Made by a program: the position numbers and the translations under genes. A stretch of DNA of 64,000 bases from Vandiemenella viatica. Its lineage: Eukaryota; Arthropoda; Insecta; Orthoptera; Morabidae. The stretch lies in contig JARYHS010011408.1 in NCBI GenBank assembly GCA_031002005.1, positions 220,327,473-220,391,472 of the forward strand, written 5' to 3'. This document shows positions 22,869 through 33,000 of the stretch, in pieces; position 1 is the first letter of the stretch, and each line of letters begins with the position of its first letter. The notes beneath the pieces are model-generated. The model searched no databases, was not told where the DNA came from, and saw only the letters and a program-made list of their open reading frames with translations.

Positions 22869-24597
22869 ATGGTCGTAGGTAAAGTAGATGTTGCCTACAG
22901 AATGAACAAACAGAATTTTGGAGAAATGAAGAAAAGAGGTATGAACATTAAAGCTGCCGATGGGAAACCACTTTTAAGCTCAGAAGATAGAGCCAACCGA
23001 TGGAAAGAATACATTCAGAAACTGTATGTTGGGGACGACTTGAACAATAGTGTAATGGAAAAGGAAGGTGATGTCGACATTGATGACTTAGGAGATCCTG
23101 TTTTGAGGACAGAATTTGATAAAGCTCTGAATGACTTGAAAGCAAATAAGGCAGTTGGAATTGATGAGATCCTTGCAGAAGTTCTTAAATCCCTAGTAGA
23201 GGAAGGAATCGAAAGATTATTCAAGCTGATATCAAAAAGTTATTAAACAGGAGAAATTCCAACTGATTTTAATAAAAATATCATCTTCACACTTCCAAAG
23301 AAACCACAAGCCGACAAATGTGAGAATTACCGCACCATTAGTCTAACATCATATGCTTCAAAATTACTGACCAGAATAATATATAGAAGGATGGAAAGGG
23401 TAGTAGAAGAGATAGTAGGTGAAGATCAGTTTGGGTTTAGGAAAAATCGCGGTGAAGGGAAGCAATTCTGTCTTTAAGATTAGTACTTGAAGGGCGGATC
23501 AAGAAAAACAAAGATACTTTTATGGTATTTGTTGATTTAGAAAAAGCTTTTGATAATGTTAGGTGGGACAAGATGTTCAAAATTTTAAAGAAGTCAGGTC
23601 TAAAGTATCGAGATAGAAGAATACTCTATAAACTATATAAGAATCAAGTGGCTATAATAAAAGTAGAGAATCACGAGAGACATGCATCAGTTAAAAAGGG
23701 TGTGAGACAAGGTTGTAGTCTATCCCCGTTAATATTCAACTTGTATGTAGAAGAAGCAATGAAGAAAGTCAAAGAAAAGTTTCCATGTGGCATAAGTTTT
23801 CACGGGAGAAAAAATCAGTATGCTACGATTTGCTGATGACATTGTCTTGTTAGCAGATAGGGCTGAGGATATTGAGAAGTTACTGAATGGCATGAACAAA
23901 ATACTGAAGGAAGATTTTGGACTGAATATAAATCAAAGCAAGACAAAAGTGATGAAATGTAGCAGAAATGATACCAATACTAGTAGATTAAATATAAAAA
24001 TAGGATCGGATGCAATAGGAGAAGTAAGTGAATTCTGTTACTTGGGAAGTTAAATTACAACCGATGGCCTGAAGCAGGAATGATGTTAAAAGCAGAATAG
24101 CACTAGCAAAAAGAGCCTTCATGAAAAAGAGAAACCTTTTAGTATCAAATATTGATCTAGGAATTAGAAAGAACTTTTTAAAACTCTTTGTGTGGAGCAC
24201 AGCACTTTATGGTAGCGAAACATGGACTTTAGGAATACCGGAAATAAAGAAAATTGAAGCATTTGAAATGTGGTGCTACAGAAGAATGCTGAAAATTAAG
24301 TGGACAGACAAAGTAAGAAATGAACGAGTTTTGGAAATGATGGGTGAGAAAAGAAGTTTGTGGAAGAAGCTTACATGAAGAAGAGACAGGCTGGTAGGTC
24401 ATATTTTGAGACATGCTGGATTGGTTAATTTGTTAGTGGAGGGAACAGTCGAAGGTAAGAACTGTAGAGGAAGACAGAGATTAGAATATATGAAACAGAT
24501 AATTGAGGACGTGGGCTGTAAGGGGTATGTAGAAATGAAGAGGTTAGCACAGGATAGGAAAGGATGGAGGATTGCATCAAACCAGTCGAAAGACTGA
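22869..24597 (+). pseudogene. RTE reverse transcriptase (multiple breaks)
   Basis: Blocks: [33 protein letters not shown] (first catalytic Asp), [39 protein letters not shown] (FADD, catalytic pair kept), YGSETWTL, and the [15 protein letters not shown] tail. Frame changes or stops near 23245, 23470, 23820, 24050 and 24378. Not able to make protein as read. Confidence 0.85.
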
Positions 24598-26394
24598 CGA
24601 CAGCAAAAAAAAAAAAAAGAAAAATGTTGAAATGCGGCCTGGACCAGAGGAAAACTTTCGCCATATCCAAATTTGATGTGAATTCGTAGGCAATTTAACG
24701 AGACAAATCTAAAATAAAGAATAAATTATTTTGATATTTCGCTTACTCGAGATATTGTACCTCAAATATGAGGAGGTTAGGGTGAGATCTGGCCTGGACC
24801 AGAAAAAAAATCGCCCAAACCACTATATCTATACTGTGTAAATGCAATATAGGTGTTTTATTTTCTTCCTAGTGATTGCTGTTAGGTTGAAATACAGTCT
24901 GAAAAAAAAAAAAGAAAAAAAAAAAATCACCAAAATTACAAGGAACTATACCTATAACTGATTTTAAATGCTATATTTCGAAAACCAAGCGAGATATTTT
25001 ATTCTTTATTTTCGATTTGTTTCGTTGAGTTCTATAAGAATTAATTATCAGATTGTGGCGCCACAGTAATGATAGAACTGTCGGTTACGATGCAGACTGG
25101 ACCAAAAGATAATTTTGCTGCAAATGCAGATTGGGTGTTTTATGTTTTTACTAATCCTTGTGGTTAGGTTGAAACGCGGCCTGGACCAGATTAAACACGT
25201 CACCAAAATCTGAAATTTTAAAAATAGCCTTAGTCAACGTTTAGAACTTTTTAAAAAAATGATCACTTAAAAGACCTCATTGTTTCTGAGCTCACTTAGA
25301 AGATGTTGTGCTGTTAGTGGCCTATATAATTTTGCTAGCAAAATCAGCGCATTCATAAGTCAGAAGCTAACAACTAATAATAAATAAATTGTTTGTTTTC
25401 TTCTGGTACTCACCGCATTTCAACCTACCAACATTTCAATTAATATTGCCGCTACAAAATCAAACTATGTAGACACACCTAAACACATGAAATGCATCGC
25501 GAACTACATTTCGGGCAACAACGCTTATTTAATCAGGTTTAGTAGTTCGCACAGCACAAATTTTCACAATTAATTTCATAGTACACTTTCAGTGTAAACC
25601 GAAACTTGAGTAAAGCCTGCAAAATACCATATTCACTGTGTCGCGATATTAACTTGACCCGCATAAATTAAATTTTCAAAACTTGTCTACAATAAGGCTA
25701 GCTTTTCAGGTGCAAAGTAGTAACATATGCTAATTGTCTATACTACACCAACAAAAGTTTGAGAACGATATGATCCAATTGAGAGCAATGAATAAATTTA
25801 TAACGATAGGCCCTAATGTTGCAGATACTTCAAAAGCGATAATTACAATGTGACTTACTTATGAAACGCTATTCCAGGTTGTTTCCTATCTTGTCTGTTT
25901 GTGCAACACAACTTAGCATTATAGAAAACTTTAGAATATTAGAAAAGGAAATATTCTCAGCAGCTGACACAGTGCAAAAAGCCCAATGTTTTGGGGGATC
26001 CCTATGGGCGCCACGCATGCGCAGAAGGAGAGAAGTTTTTTCATGATGTTTCACGGATTTTGCGTTATTTCGTCTCCATATATTCCTTCCTCCATGGATA
26101 GAATGGTGAACAGCAGATGACGTAAGATTCCTGGTATTGTTGATGGATGCCAAACTCAGTTGGAAACCGCACATTAATCAAATAATTAACTCTTGTAATC
26201 AAGCGCAGAATATTGTTCGATCTTTGACACGTGTTTGGTGAGGTGCAAATCCCAGTATACTTTTGATGATCTACTAAGCGCTAATTAGATCCAAAATTGA
26301 CTATGGATGCATTCTGTACAGCAGTGCAAGCTCCGGAAACCTGTCCAGATTAGACAAGCTACAATAAAGTTGTATTCGCACTTGTCTTGGGGCC

Positions 26395-27711
26395 ATGACA
26401 TTTACTCCCACTAACGCTCTATTGGTGGAAGCCCGGGAGATGCATCTGCACATTAGAAGACAGTTGCTGTCGGGCAAATTCATTATTGAGAGGCTAGCAT
26501 ACCGGAACCACCCAACTATTTTTAAATGTAAAGAGCTGAGTAGCTTGTGGAATAATAGAGTAAGATCGCAGGTCTCAGAGATCTATTACAGCTACACGGA
26601 GTGGGAAGAACAAACGGACAGAATAATTCCAATAAAGCTATTTCCACCATACAAATACCATTCCATCTTCAGTATGATTCAACTTCCGGTATTTTCTATC
26701 ACGCTTGAGGATAAGCAATACCCAAACCTCTGTCTATTAGTAGAGAGATATCTTACGGAAAACTGGAGTAACACCGTGCATATCTATATGAATGGATCTA
26801 AAACTGCCCCAGGAGGTGACGTAGGACGTGCCTTTTTCTGCCCCTGCACCAAGTATCAAGGAATGTATAAACTTCCATCAACTACATCTGTATACACTGC
26901 AGAGGCATTAGCTATTTTAGAGGCAGTCATGTATTGCTCAACACTAGAGTTCGGAGCGGGGTCACGGGTGGATGCGCAGTAGCCTGTGGAGCTGTACCAC
27001 GTGACTCACAGCCAATCGCGTGTCAGTGGCTTTCCTGTGTTCGTTCTGTGCGCGTCGTGCTGTGTTCATCAAGTTTACAGTTTATTTCACTTATAGTGTT
27101 CCGTGTTTAGTGATTATTTTGCCCTCATAGTGTTCATTATGAGTGATGGTAAAGAATCACGTCAAGTGTTGCACAAACAAGCGAGAGGAATAGTGTTCCG
27201 TGTGTATCAGTACTTGAAAAGGCAGTCTTCTTCTGAGTCCGCGCCACCATGTGGTGCGAGTCGCGCCGTTGCCAAGTGCCAGGAGCAGCTGCTAGCGCGC
27301 TGTAAAGTGACAGAAGCAAATTGGCAGCGTCGCAACACATCTCCCCTGTCTCTCTGCGCAGAACGCGAAGCCCACCCGCCTTGGTACGTGCTCCGAACTC
27401 TAACAGAGACCAAGTTTCTCATCATCTCAGATTCTAAGAGCGTGTTGAACTCTATTCAAACCAAATATTTGGGCAAGAGAACTAATCAGATTATAGTAAA
27501 TATAGTTCAGCAGGTAGTAGAATGCTCAAGAAGAAACAGAGCAATCAATTTCCCCTTGGTGAAGGCGCATGCAGGGGTGGTCTTTAACGAAAAAGAAGAT
27601 GAGTTGGCAAAGAAAGCAGCTAGAATAGGCGTCGCCCTCAAAACACGGTTACCGTATACGGACTATCTACCACAATTGAAAATCAAGGTAATGAACAAAT
27701 GGCAGAGTTAA
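26395..27711 (+). pseudogene. LINE RNase H region, split by a 454-bp MITE
   Basis: The left part ends ...TAEALAILEAVMYCSTL at 26946; the right part resumes at 27403 with TETKFLIISDSKSVLNSI. Removing 26947-27400 and one TA gives an unbroken reading across the junction. RNase H residues are visible: Glu in AEALAI, Asp in ISDS, and the final acidic site in KEDELAKKAA. The His-containing VKAHAGV is a variant of the usual WVPSHVGI. Confidence 0.82.
26947..27400 (+). mobile_element. TA-flanked Tc1/mariner-type MITE
   Basis: GAGTTCGGAGC at the left and GCTCCGAACTC at the right, with TA outside each end (26945-26946, 27401-27402). The interior is GC-richer than its surroundings and has an ATG-started segment from 27139 (MSDGKESRQVLHKQARG), which looks like the N-terminus of an insect transposase whose rest was lost. 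Confidence 0.85.
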
Positions 27712-28259
27712 TGGAACATCAGTAAAAAAAACAAGGGGACAATACTATGGCAATATCCAGCCCCGAATTCCTTCCTACCCGTCCCTGGTTCTCCAGCTCC
27801 TTGGAACCTAGAGGGGTTATCACCACGATAATAAGAATACGTTTTAATCACGGTGTACTCGCACAGCACCTACATTGTCTAACCATCATAAATTAAGATA
27901 TCTGTGAATATTGCAATTCGGAAGCAGGTGATACAAATCATATATTTTTCGCTTGTCCAAGATATAAATCCCACAGACCTAAATTCTTGAAAGATCTAAA
28001 CAACTCTGGTATACCCTTTCCAACAAGCATTCCTTGTCTGTTGCATGGCAACAATGTGATTATATATAAATTGTTAGCCAGTTTTATAAAAGCAACAAAC
28101 ATTAAGATTTAGGCAAATAAGTCCTTTTTATAATGCTTTAATTTCTGTATGTGTATATAAATAATCATTTAATGTGTAAATTACAATCTCCTTTATATTT
28201 TAATGATACTGTAATTATTGTTTGGGCACGGAGATCCTTGTACCCCTCACTGTTGGTAC

Positions 28260-29405
28260 AATGGAGGAAGGAAATATATGGAGGAGAAGTGACGTTAAAT
28301 CTGTGAAGCAGGCTCTAAACTCTCAAGCAGTGAATTCAGTGAATTTAGTATTGCGCTTTCTTTCGTCACGTTGCAGTTTATACTTACAGTGTATGATGAA
28401 ATTAAATGTGTTAAATTATGCTATGCAATCTAGGAATCTTGATGAAGCAAACGATGTTGTTACTGCAAATACAGTTTGCGATTCAAATACGCGTGTGTGG
28501 ATATGTCTACATAGTTTGATTTTGTAGTGGCAATTTAATGGAGATTGTGGTTAGGTCTAAATGCAGTCTGTTCCAGAATGGTTTTGTTGTTCCATAAGGG
28601 ACAAAGAATTTATCTATTACTGTTAGTAATTTCATGAGAACCAAGTTAGTGACAAAACGTGTATCGCGATGGAAACTACTTCCACTTCCAACTATTCCCA
28701 ATTAAGCTTACGATATATGGTAAGAAGATAACTATTTTTATTCTGGTGTAGGCCGCATTTCAATCTAACCACAAGTGGTAGTAAAAAAAACTGAAATACA
28801 CATTCTGCATGTACACCATGTAATTCATTGTGGCTGTGGCAGAATTAATTTTTAGTCCAGGCCGCATATCAACCCAATCCCAGTATATTCCGGAAACTAA
28901 GCAAGATATTGAAACATTTTATTCTTTATTTTCGATTTGTCTCGTCGTGTTACATAAGAATCGATCATTAAATTTGACTTTTGCGAAATTGTTCTTCTGC
29001 ATTTCAACTCAAGACACCTCACTTTTGATACAGTATATCTCGAGAACTTGGTGAGATATCGAAAAATTTTATTCTTTATTTTTTATTTGTTTCGTCTTTT
29101 TAAATAAGAATCCGTCATCAAATTTGACTTTGACCAATTTTTTCTTCTGAATTTCAACCAAAAACATTTCACGTTTGAGACAGAATATCTCGAAAACTAA
29201 GCATGATATCATAAAATTTTATTGTACATTTTTTATTTGTCTCATCGAGTTACATAATAATCCATCACCAGATTGCGGCGTTACGTTTATCCTAGAGTCC
29301 CCTTGAGGTTTTCGTACATATACCCCGTGTCCTCCTCCGCCCGACTTCACTTCAATGCGTGGTGAAGGTCTCTTGCGTTGTCTCCATATATTTCCTTCCT
29401 CCATG
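28260..29405 (-). mobile_element. CATGGAGG element, copy 3 (perfect 8-bp duplication)
   Basis: GTTGGTAC flanks both ends exactly (28252-28259, 29406-29413). Tips are AATGGAGGAAGGAAATATAT and, inverted, CATGGAGGAAGGAAATATAT. It is reversed relative to copy 1: its right 550 bp match the left half of copy 1 in reverse complement. It sits in the 3'UTR of the LINE. Confidence 0.85.
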
Positions 29406-29655
29406 GTTGGTACAGAGTACTCTATTTACTTGTTTTCCTAATCCTTGATTCTGTAAACATGCATGTATTTATTTGAGAAATATTCCAGCTGATGTAAAAT
29501 TCTTGGTTTATGTATAATTATCCTGTAAATTTGTTTATGTGTACAGTGCTTTACTCATTTGTACCAAGCCAATTATCTATATAAATAGTTGATGGCTGTA
29601 TAGTGCCATTTGGCGCTTCAGGCCAAATTAAATAAAATAATATAATAATAATAGA

Positions 29656-29965
29656 TGAAACTATCTCTGGATTTGTTAGATGGAAGTATTGTCTCTGGTT
29701 AAAGGTGCATTTCAGAGACAATACAAGCATTTTGTTTGTATTTTGTAATTGTAAGTAGTTTCCCTATAATTAAATACTGTCACTTCTGCTGTTACTGGAA
29801 TTAGGAAACTCAGCTGGAGATGTCAAGTTGTGTTTATCGATTATTAGTGAGTGGATTATGAGAGTCCGTGCTACGTGTATTAGAAAAATAAAATTATATT
29901 CGTTATTTTTAGGAGTTGTGGATAATTGACGTGTGTTTACTCCATAATTTCCGCGAAACTATGTC
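29656..29965 (+). promoter_or_regulatory. TM2D2 5' flank
   Basis: The 310 bases between the LINE tail and the TM2D2 start must include the 5'UTR and probably the core promoter. No clear TATA box or initiator could be assigned. A LINE tail ends only 310 bp from the start codon. Confidence 0.35.
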
Positions 29966-30099
29966 ATGGAATTTAAAAATCCATTCCGGACTGCGGTATT
30001 GTGTTCCTTGTTGGTGTGTGTTATGGGAAACCAAACAAAGCTGAATAATAACAATGCTGACTATAATCCATATGGTCCTTTGGTTAACTGCTCATTCCT
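29966..30099 (+). CDS. TM2D2: TM2D2 exon 1 (coding part)
   Basis: ATG to CT|GTAAGC donor, 134 nt, ending in phase 2. It encodes the signal peptide and an Asn-rich mature N-terminus ([14 protein letters not shown]). Confidence 0.9.
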
Positions 30100-33000
30100 G
30101 TAAGCTACTTCCTACCGAATACGACTATTGTATCATAATTCAAAAACTCTCATTAATTTATATGGTTTACAGGCCTCTTGAATTCCTAGATTGTGAAGAT
30201 CTCATCGATCATAAAGGCAATGAATCTGCGAAATTGGAATTGGGCCGTGGTTGTGTGAAGGTATTTATTTAATTTAATTGCAGTGGAACTATGCTCCCAT
30301 GGCAATTTCCCTACACACCCATTTTCCTTGCACCCACCTACATTTGTGCTCTACAAATTTAAATTGTTTCAGCGTTTTTGGTTTAATTCTAGATGGGGAT
30401 ACCACTACAATCTCTTAGCGCTTAGCGTAGTAAACACACAGATCAAGTGGTATATAAGACGCCATTGTGACGTTTTCAGTCTGGAATTAAACCAAATTAT
30501 TCATCATTACTCTTGGTAACTGATTCCAAACCCTGACCCCTTATGGGGTGTAAGGGTTTGGTCTGACATACTATACTAGCCTTCTCCAACTAAATTTCAA
30601 CCTCTTCTTCACGTGGTGCGCCCTGTTTGCATGTAGGAGGCTCTGGCTAATGAAAGATTCCCATTATAAGGAGTCACCTACTGCTTGCCAACGGCCTCTG
30701 AAAGGAGGGCAGAGGAGCAGGGAGCGGTTCAGGGTACCCTTTTGTCCTTGGGGTTGGAAACTACCCCTAAAGTCAGATGAATCACAAATGATCAACGGCA
30801 TGGGGATGCAGAAGGCAACAGGAAACCACTGCATTAAAGACCGAAAGGCCATTGCGAGAATATGTATTCCTCTCAAATTACACGTATCATGATGGCTTCT
30901 TCCTGGGTAAAATATTCCGGAGGTAAAATAGTCCCCCAATTGTATCTCTGGGTGGCGACTGCTCGAGGAGCAGTCATCAGAGTGTATAGAAACATTCTAC
31001 GAGTTGGAGCTTGGAATGTTAGAAGTCTGAATAGGGCAGGTAGGTTAGAAAACATAAAAATGGAGATGGAACAACTTGAGTTAGATGTTGTTGTGATTAG
31101 TGAGATATTGAAGGAAACACAGGATCTCTGATCTGGGAAATACATGATAATTAGCACACAAGCTGTTAATGGTGTCACTGGTGTAGGATTTGTAATGAAT
31201 AAGAAAGTAGGGAAACTGGCATCAGGCTTTAGGGAACAACCTGCCCGATAACCTTGGATCACAGAAAAAATTTTGGAGCTGATGTATCAGAGGAGAAGGT
31301 ACAAAAATGCTCAGTATGAAGCAGGAAGAGAGCAATATGGGCAATTTAGAAATCAAATAAATAGGAAATGCAAAAAAGCAAAAGAAATATGGCTAGAAGA
31401 AAAGTGTGAAGAAGTAGAAAAGGAAATGGTTATAGGTAAAGCAGATGTTGCATACAGAAAGGTAAAAAAATTTTTTTTTGAAAAATGAAGAAAAGAGGTG
31501 TAAACATTAAAGCTGCAGATGGGAAACCTCTTTTAAGCTCGGGCGATGGAGCTAACCGATGGAAGGAATACATTGAGAATATGATGGGGATGACTTGAAC
31601 ACTAGTGTAATGGAAAAGGAAGGCGATGTTGACTTTGATGACTTAGAAGATCCTGTTTTGAGAACAGAATTTAATAAAGCTCTGAATGACTTGATAGCAA
31701 ATAAGGCAGTTGGAATTTATGAGATCCACGCAGAACTTCTTAAATCCCTAGGAGAAGAAGGAATCTAAAGATTATTCAAGCTGATATCAAGAAGTTATGA
31801 AACGGGAGAAAGTCCAACTGATTTTAATAAAAGTATCATCTTCACACTTCCAAAGAAAGCACAAGCTGACAAATGTGAGAATTATTGCACCATTAGTCTA
31901 ACATTAGCTGCTTCAAAATTACTGACCAGAATAATATATAGAAGGACGGAAAGGGTAGTAGAAGAGATAGTAGGTGAAGATTAGTTTCAGTTTATGAAAA
32001 ATCCTGGCACAAGGGAAGCAATTCTGGCTTTAATACTTGAAGGATGGATCAATAAAAACAAATATACTTTTATGGCATTTGTTGATTTAGAAAAAGCTTT
32101 TGATAATGTTATGTGGGAAAAGATGTTCAAAATTTTAAATAAGTCAGATCTAAAGTATCAGGATAGAAGAATACTACATAGACTATATAAGAATCAAGTG
32201 GCTATTATAAAAGTAGAGAATCACAAGAGATATGCATCAGTTAAAAAGAGTGTTGTAGTCTATCCCCGTTAATATTCAACTTGTATGTAGAAGAAGCAAT
32301 ATAGAGAGTAAAAGAAAAATTTCCATGTGGCATAAGTGTTCAGGGAGAAAAAACCAGTATGCTACAATTTGCTGATGACATTGTCATGTTAGCGGAAAGG
32401 GCTGAGGATATTGAGAAGTTACTGAATGACATGATCAAAATACTGAAGGAAGATTTTTGAATGAATATAAATCAAAGGAAGACAAAAGTGATGAAACGTA
32501 GCAGAAATGAGACCAAACACAGTAGATTAAATATAAAAATAGAATCAAATGCAATAGGAGAATTTAGTGAATTCAGTTATTTCGGAAGCAAAATTACGAC
32601 TGATGGTCGAAGCAGGAATTATGTTAAAAGCAGAATAACACTAGCAAAAAAACCTTCACGAAAACGATAAAGCTTTTGGTTTCATACATTGATCTAGGAA
32701 TTAGAAAGAGCACAGATCTTTATGGTAGCGAAACATGGAGTTTAGGAATACCGAAAGAAAGAAAATTGAAGCATTTGAAATGTGGTGCTACAGAAGAATG
32801 CTCAAAATTAAGTGGACAGACAAAGTAAGAAATGAACAAGTTTGGAAATGATGGGTGAAGAAAGAAGTTTGTGGAAGAAACTTACAGAAAGAAGAGACAG
32901 GCTGGTTGGTCATATTTCGAGACATGCTGGATTTGTTAATTTGTTAGTGGAGGGAGTAGTCGAAGGTAAGAACTGTAGGGGAAGACGGAGATTAGAATAT

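Larger units (their letters stand above)
21304..24623 (+). mobile_element. RTE-type LINE, near full length, copy 1
   Basis: Starts GGGGTGTAAGGGTTTGG and ends in ACGACAGC plus an A tail. An 11-bp duplication ATGTTGAAATG flanks it (21293-21303, 24624-24634). It encodes an endonuclease then a reverse transcriptase of the kind often labelled 'craniofacial development protein 2-like', i.e. RTE/BovB type. Copy 2 at 30544-33119 shares both ends. The reading frame is broken several times. Confidence 0.88.
20714..26096 (+). mobile_element. CATGGAGG element, copy 2, split by an RTE
   Basis: Begins CATGGAGGAAGGAATATATG and ends with its inverted form. Flanks GGTAGAAT (20706-20713) and GATAGAAT (26097-26104) match at seven of eight. 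Without the RTE at 21304-24623 it is about 2.1 kb. Internal units repeat phrases such as GGCCTGGACCAG and CTCGAGATAT. Copies 1 and 2 abut. Confidence 0.7.
26105..29655 (+). mobile_element. 5'-truncated LINE with RNase H, two nested insertions
   Basis: From about 26110 the frame shows the end of an RT (LSWKPHINQI, IRSKIDYGCILYSSAS), then RNase H and a Cys-rich tail (CEYCNSEAGDTNHIFFACP) near 27905-27965. The 3' end is CCATTTGGCGCTTCAGGCC followed by an A/ATA-rich tail at 29620-29655. A TA-flanked MITE (26947-27400) and CATGGAGG copy 3 (28260-29405) interrupt it. Confidence 0.8.

Noticed and set aside
27137..27425. Minus-strand open frames opposite the MITE
   Set aside because: Shadows of the GC-rich MITE interior; no conserved motif.
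30380..30493. An 8-bp duplication around the small MITE
   Set aside because: GCGTTTTT and AAATTATT do not match, so the borders are supported only by the inverted tips and the split LINE frame.
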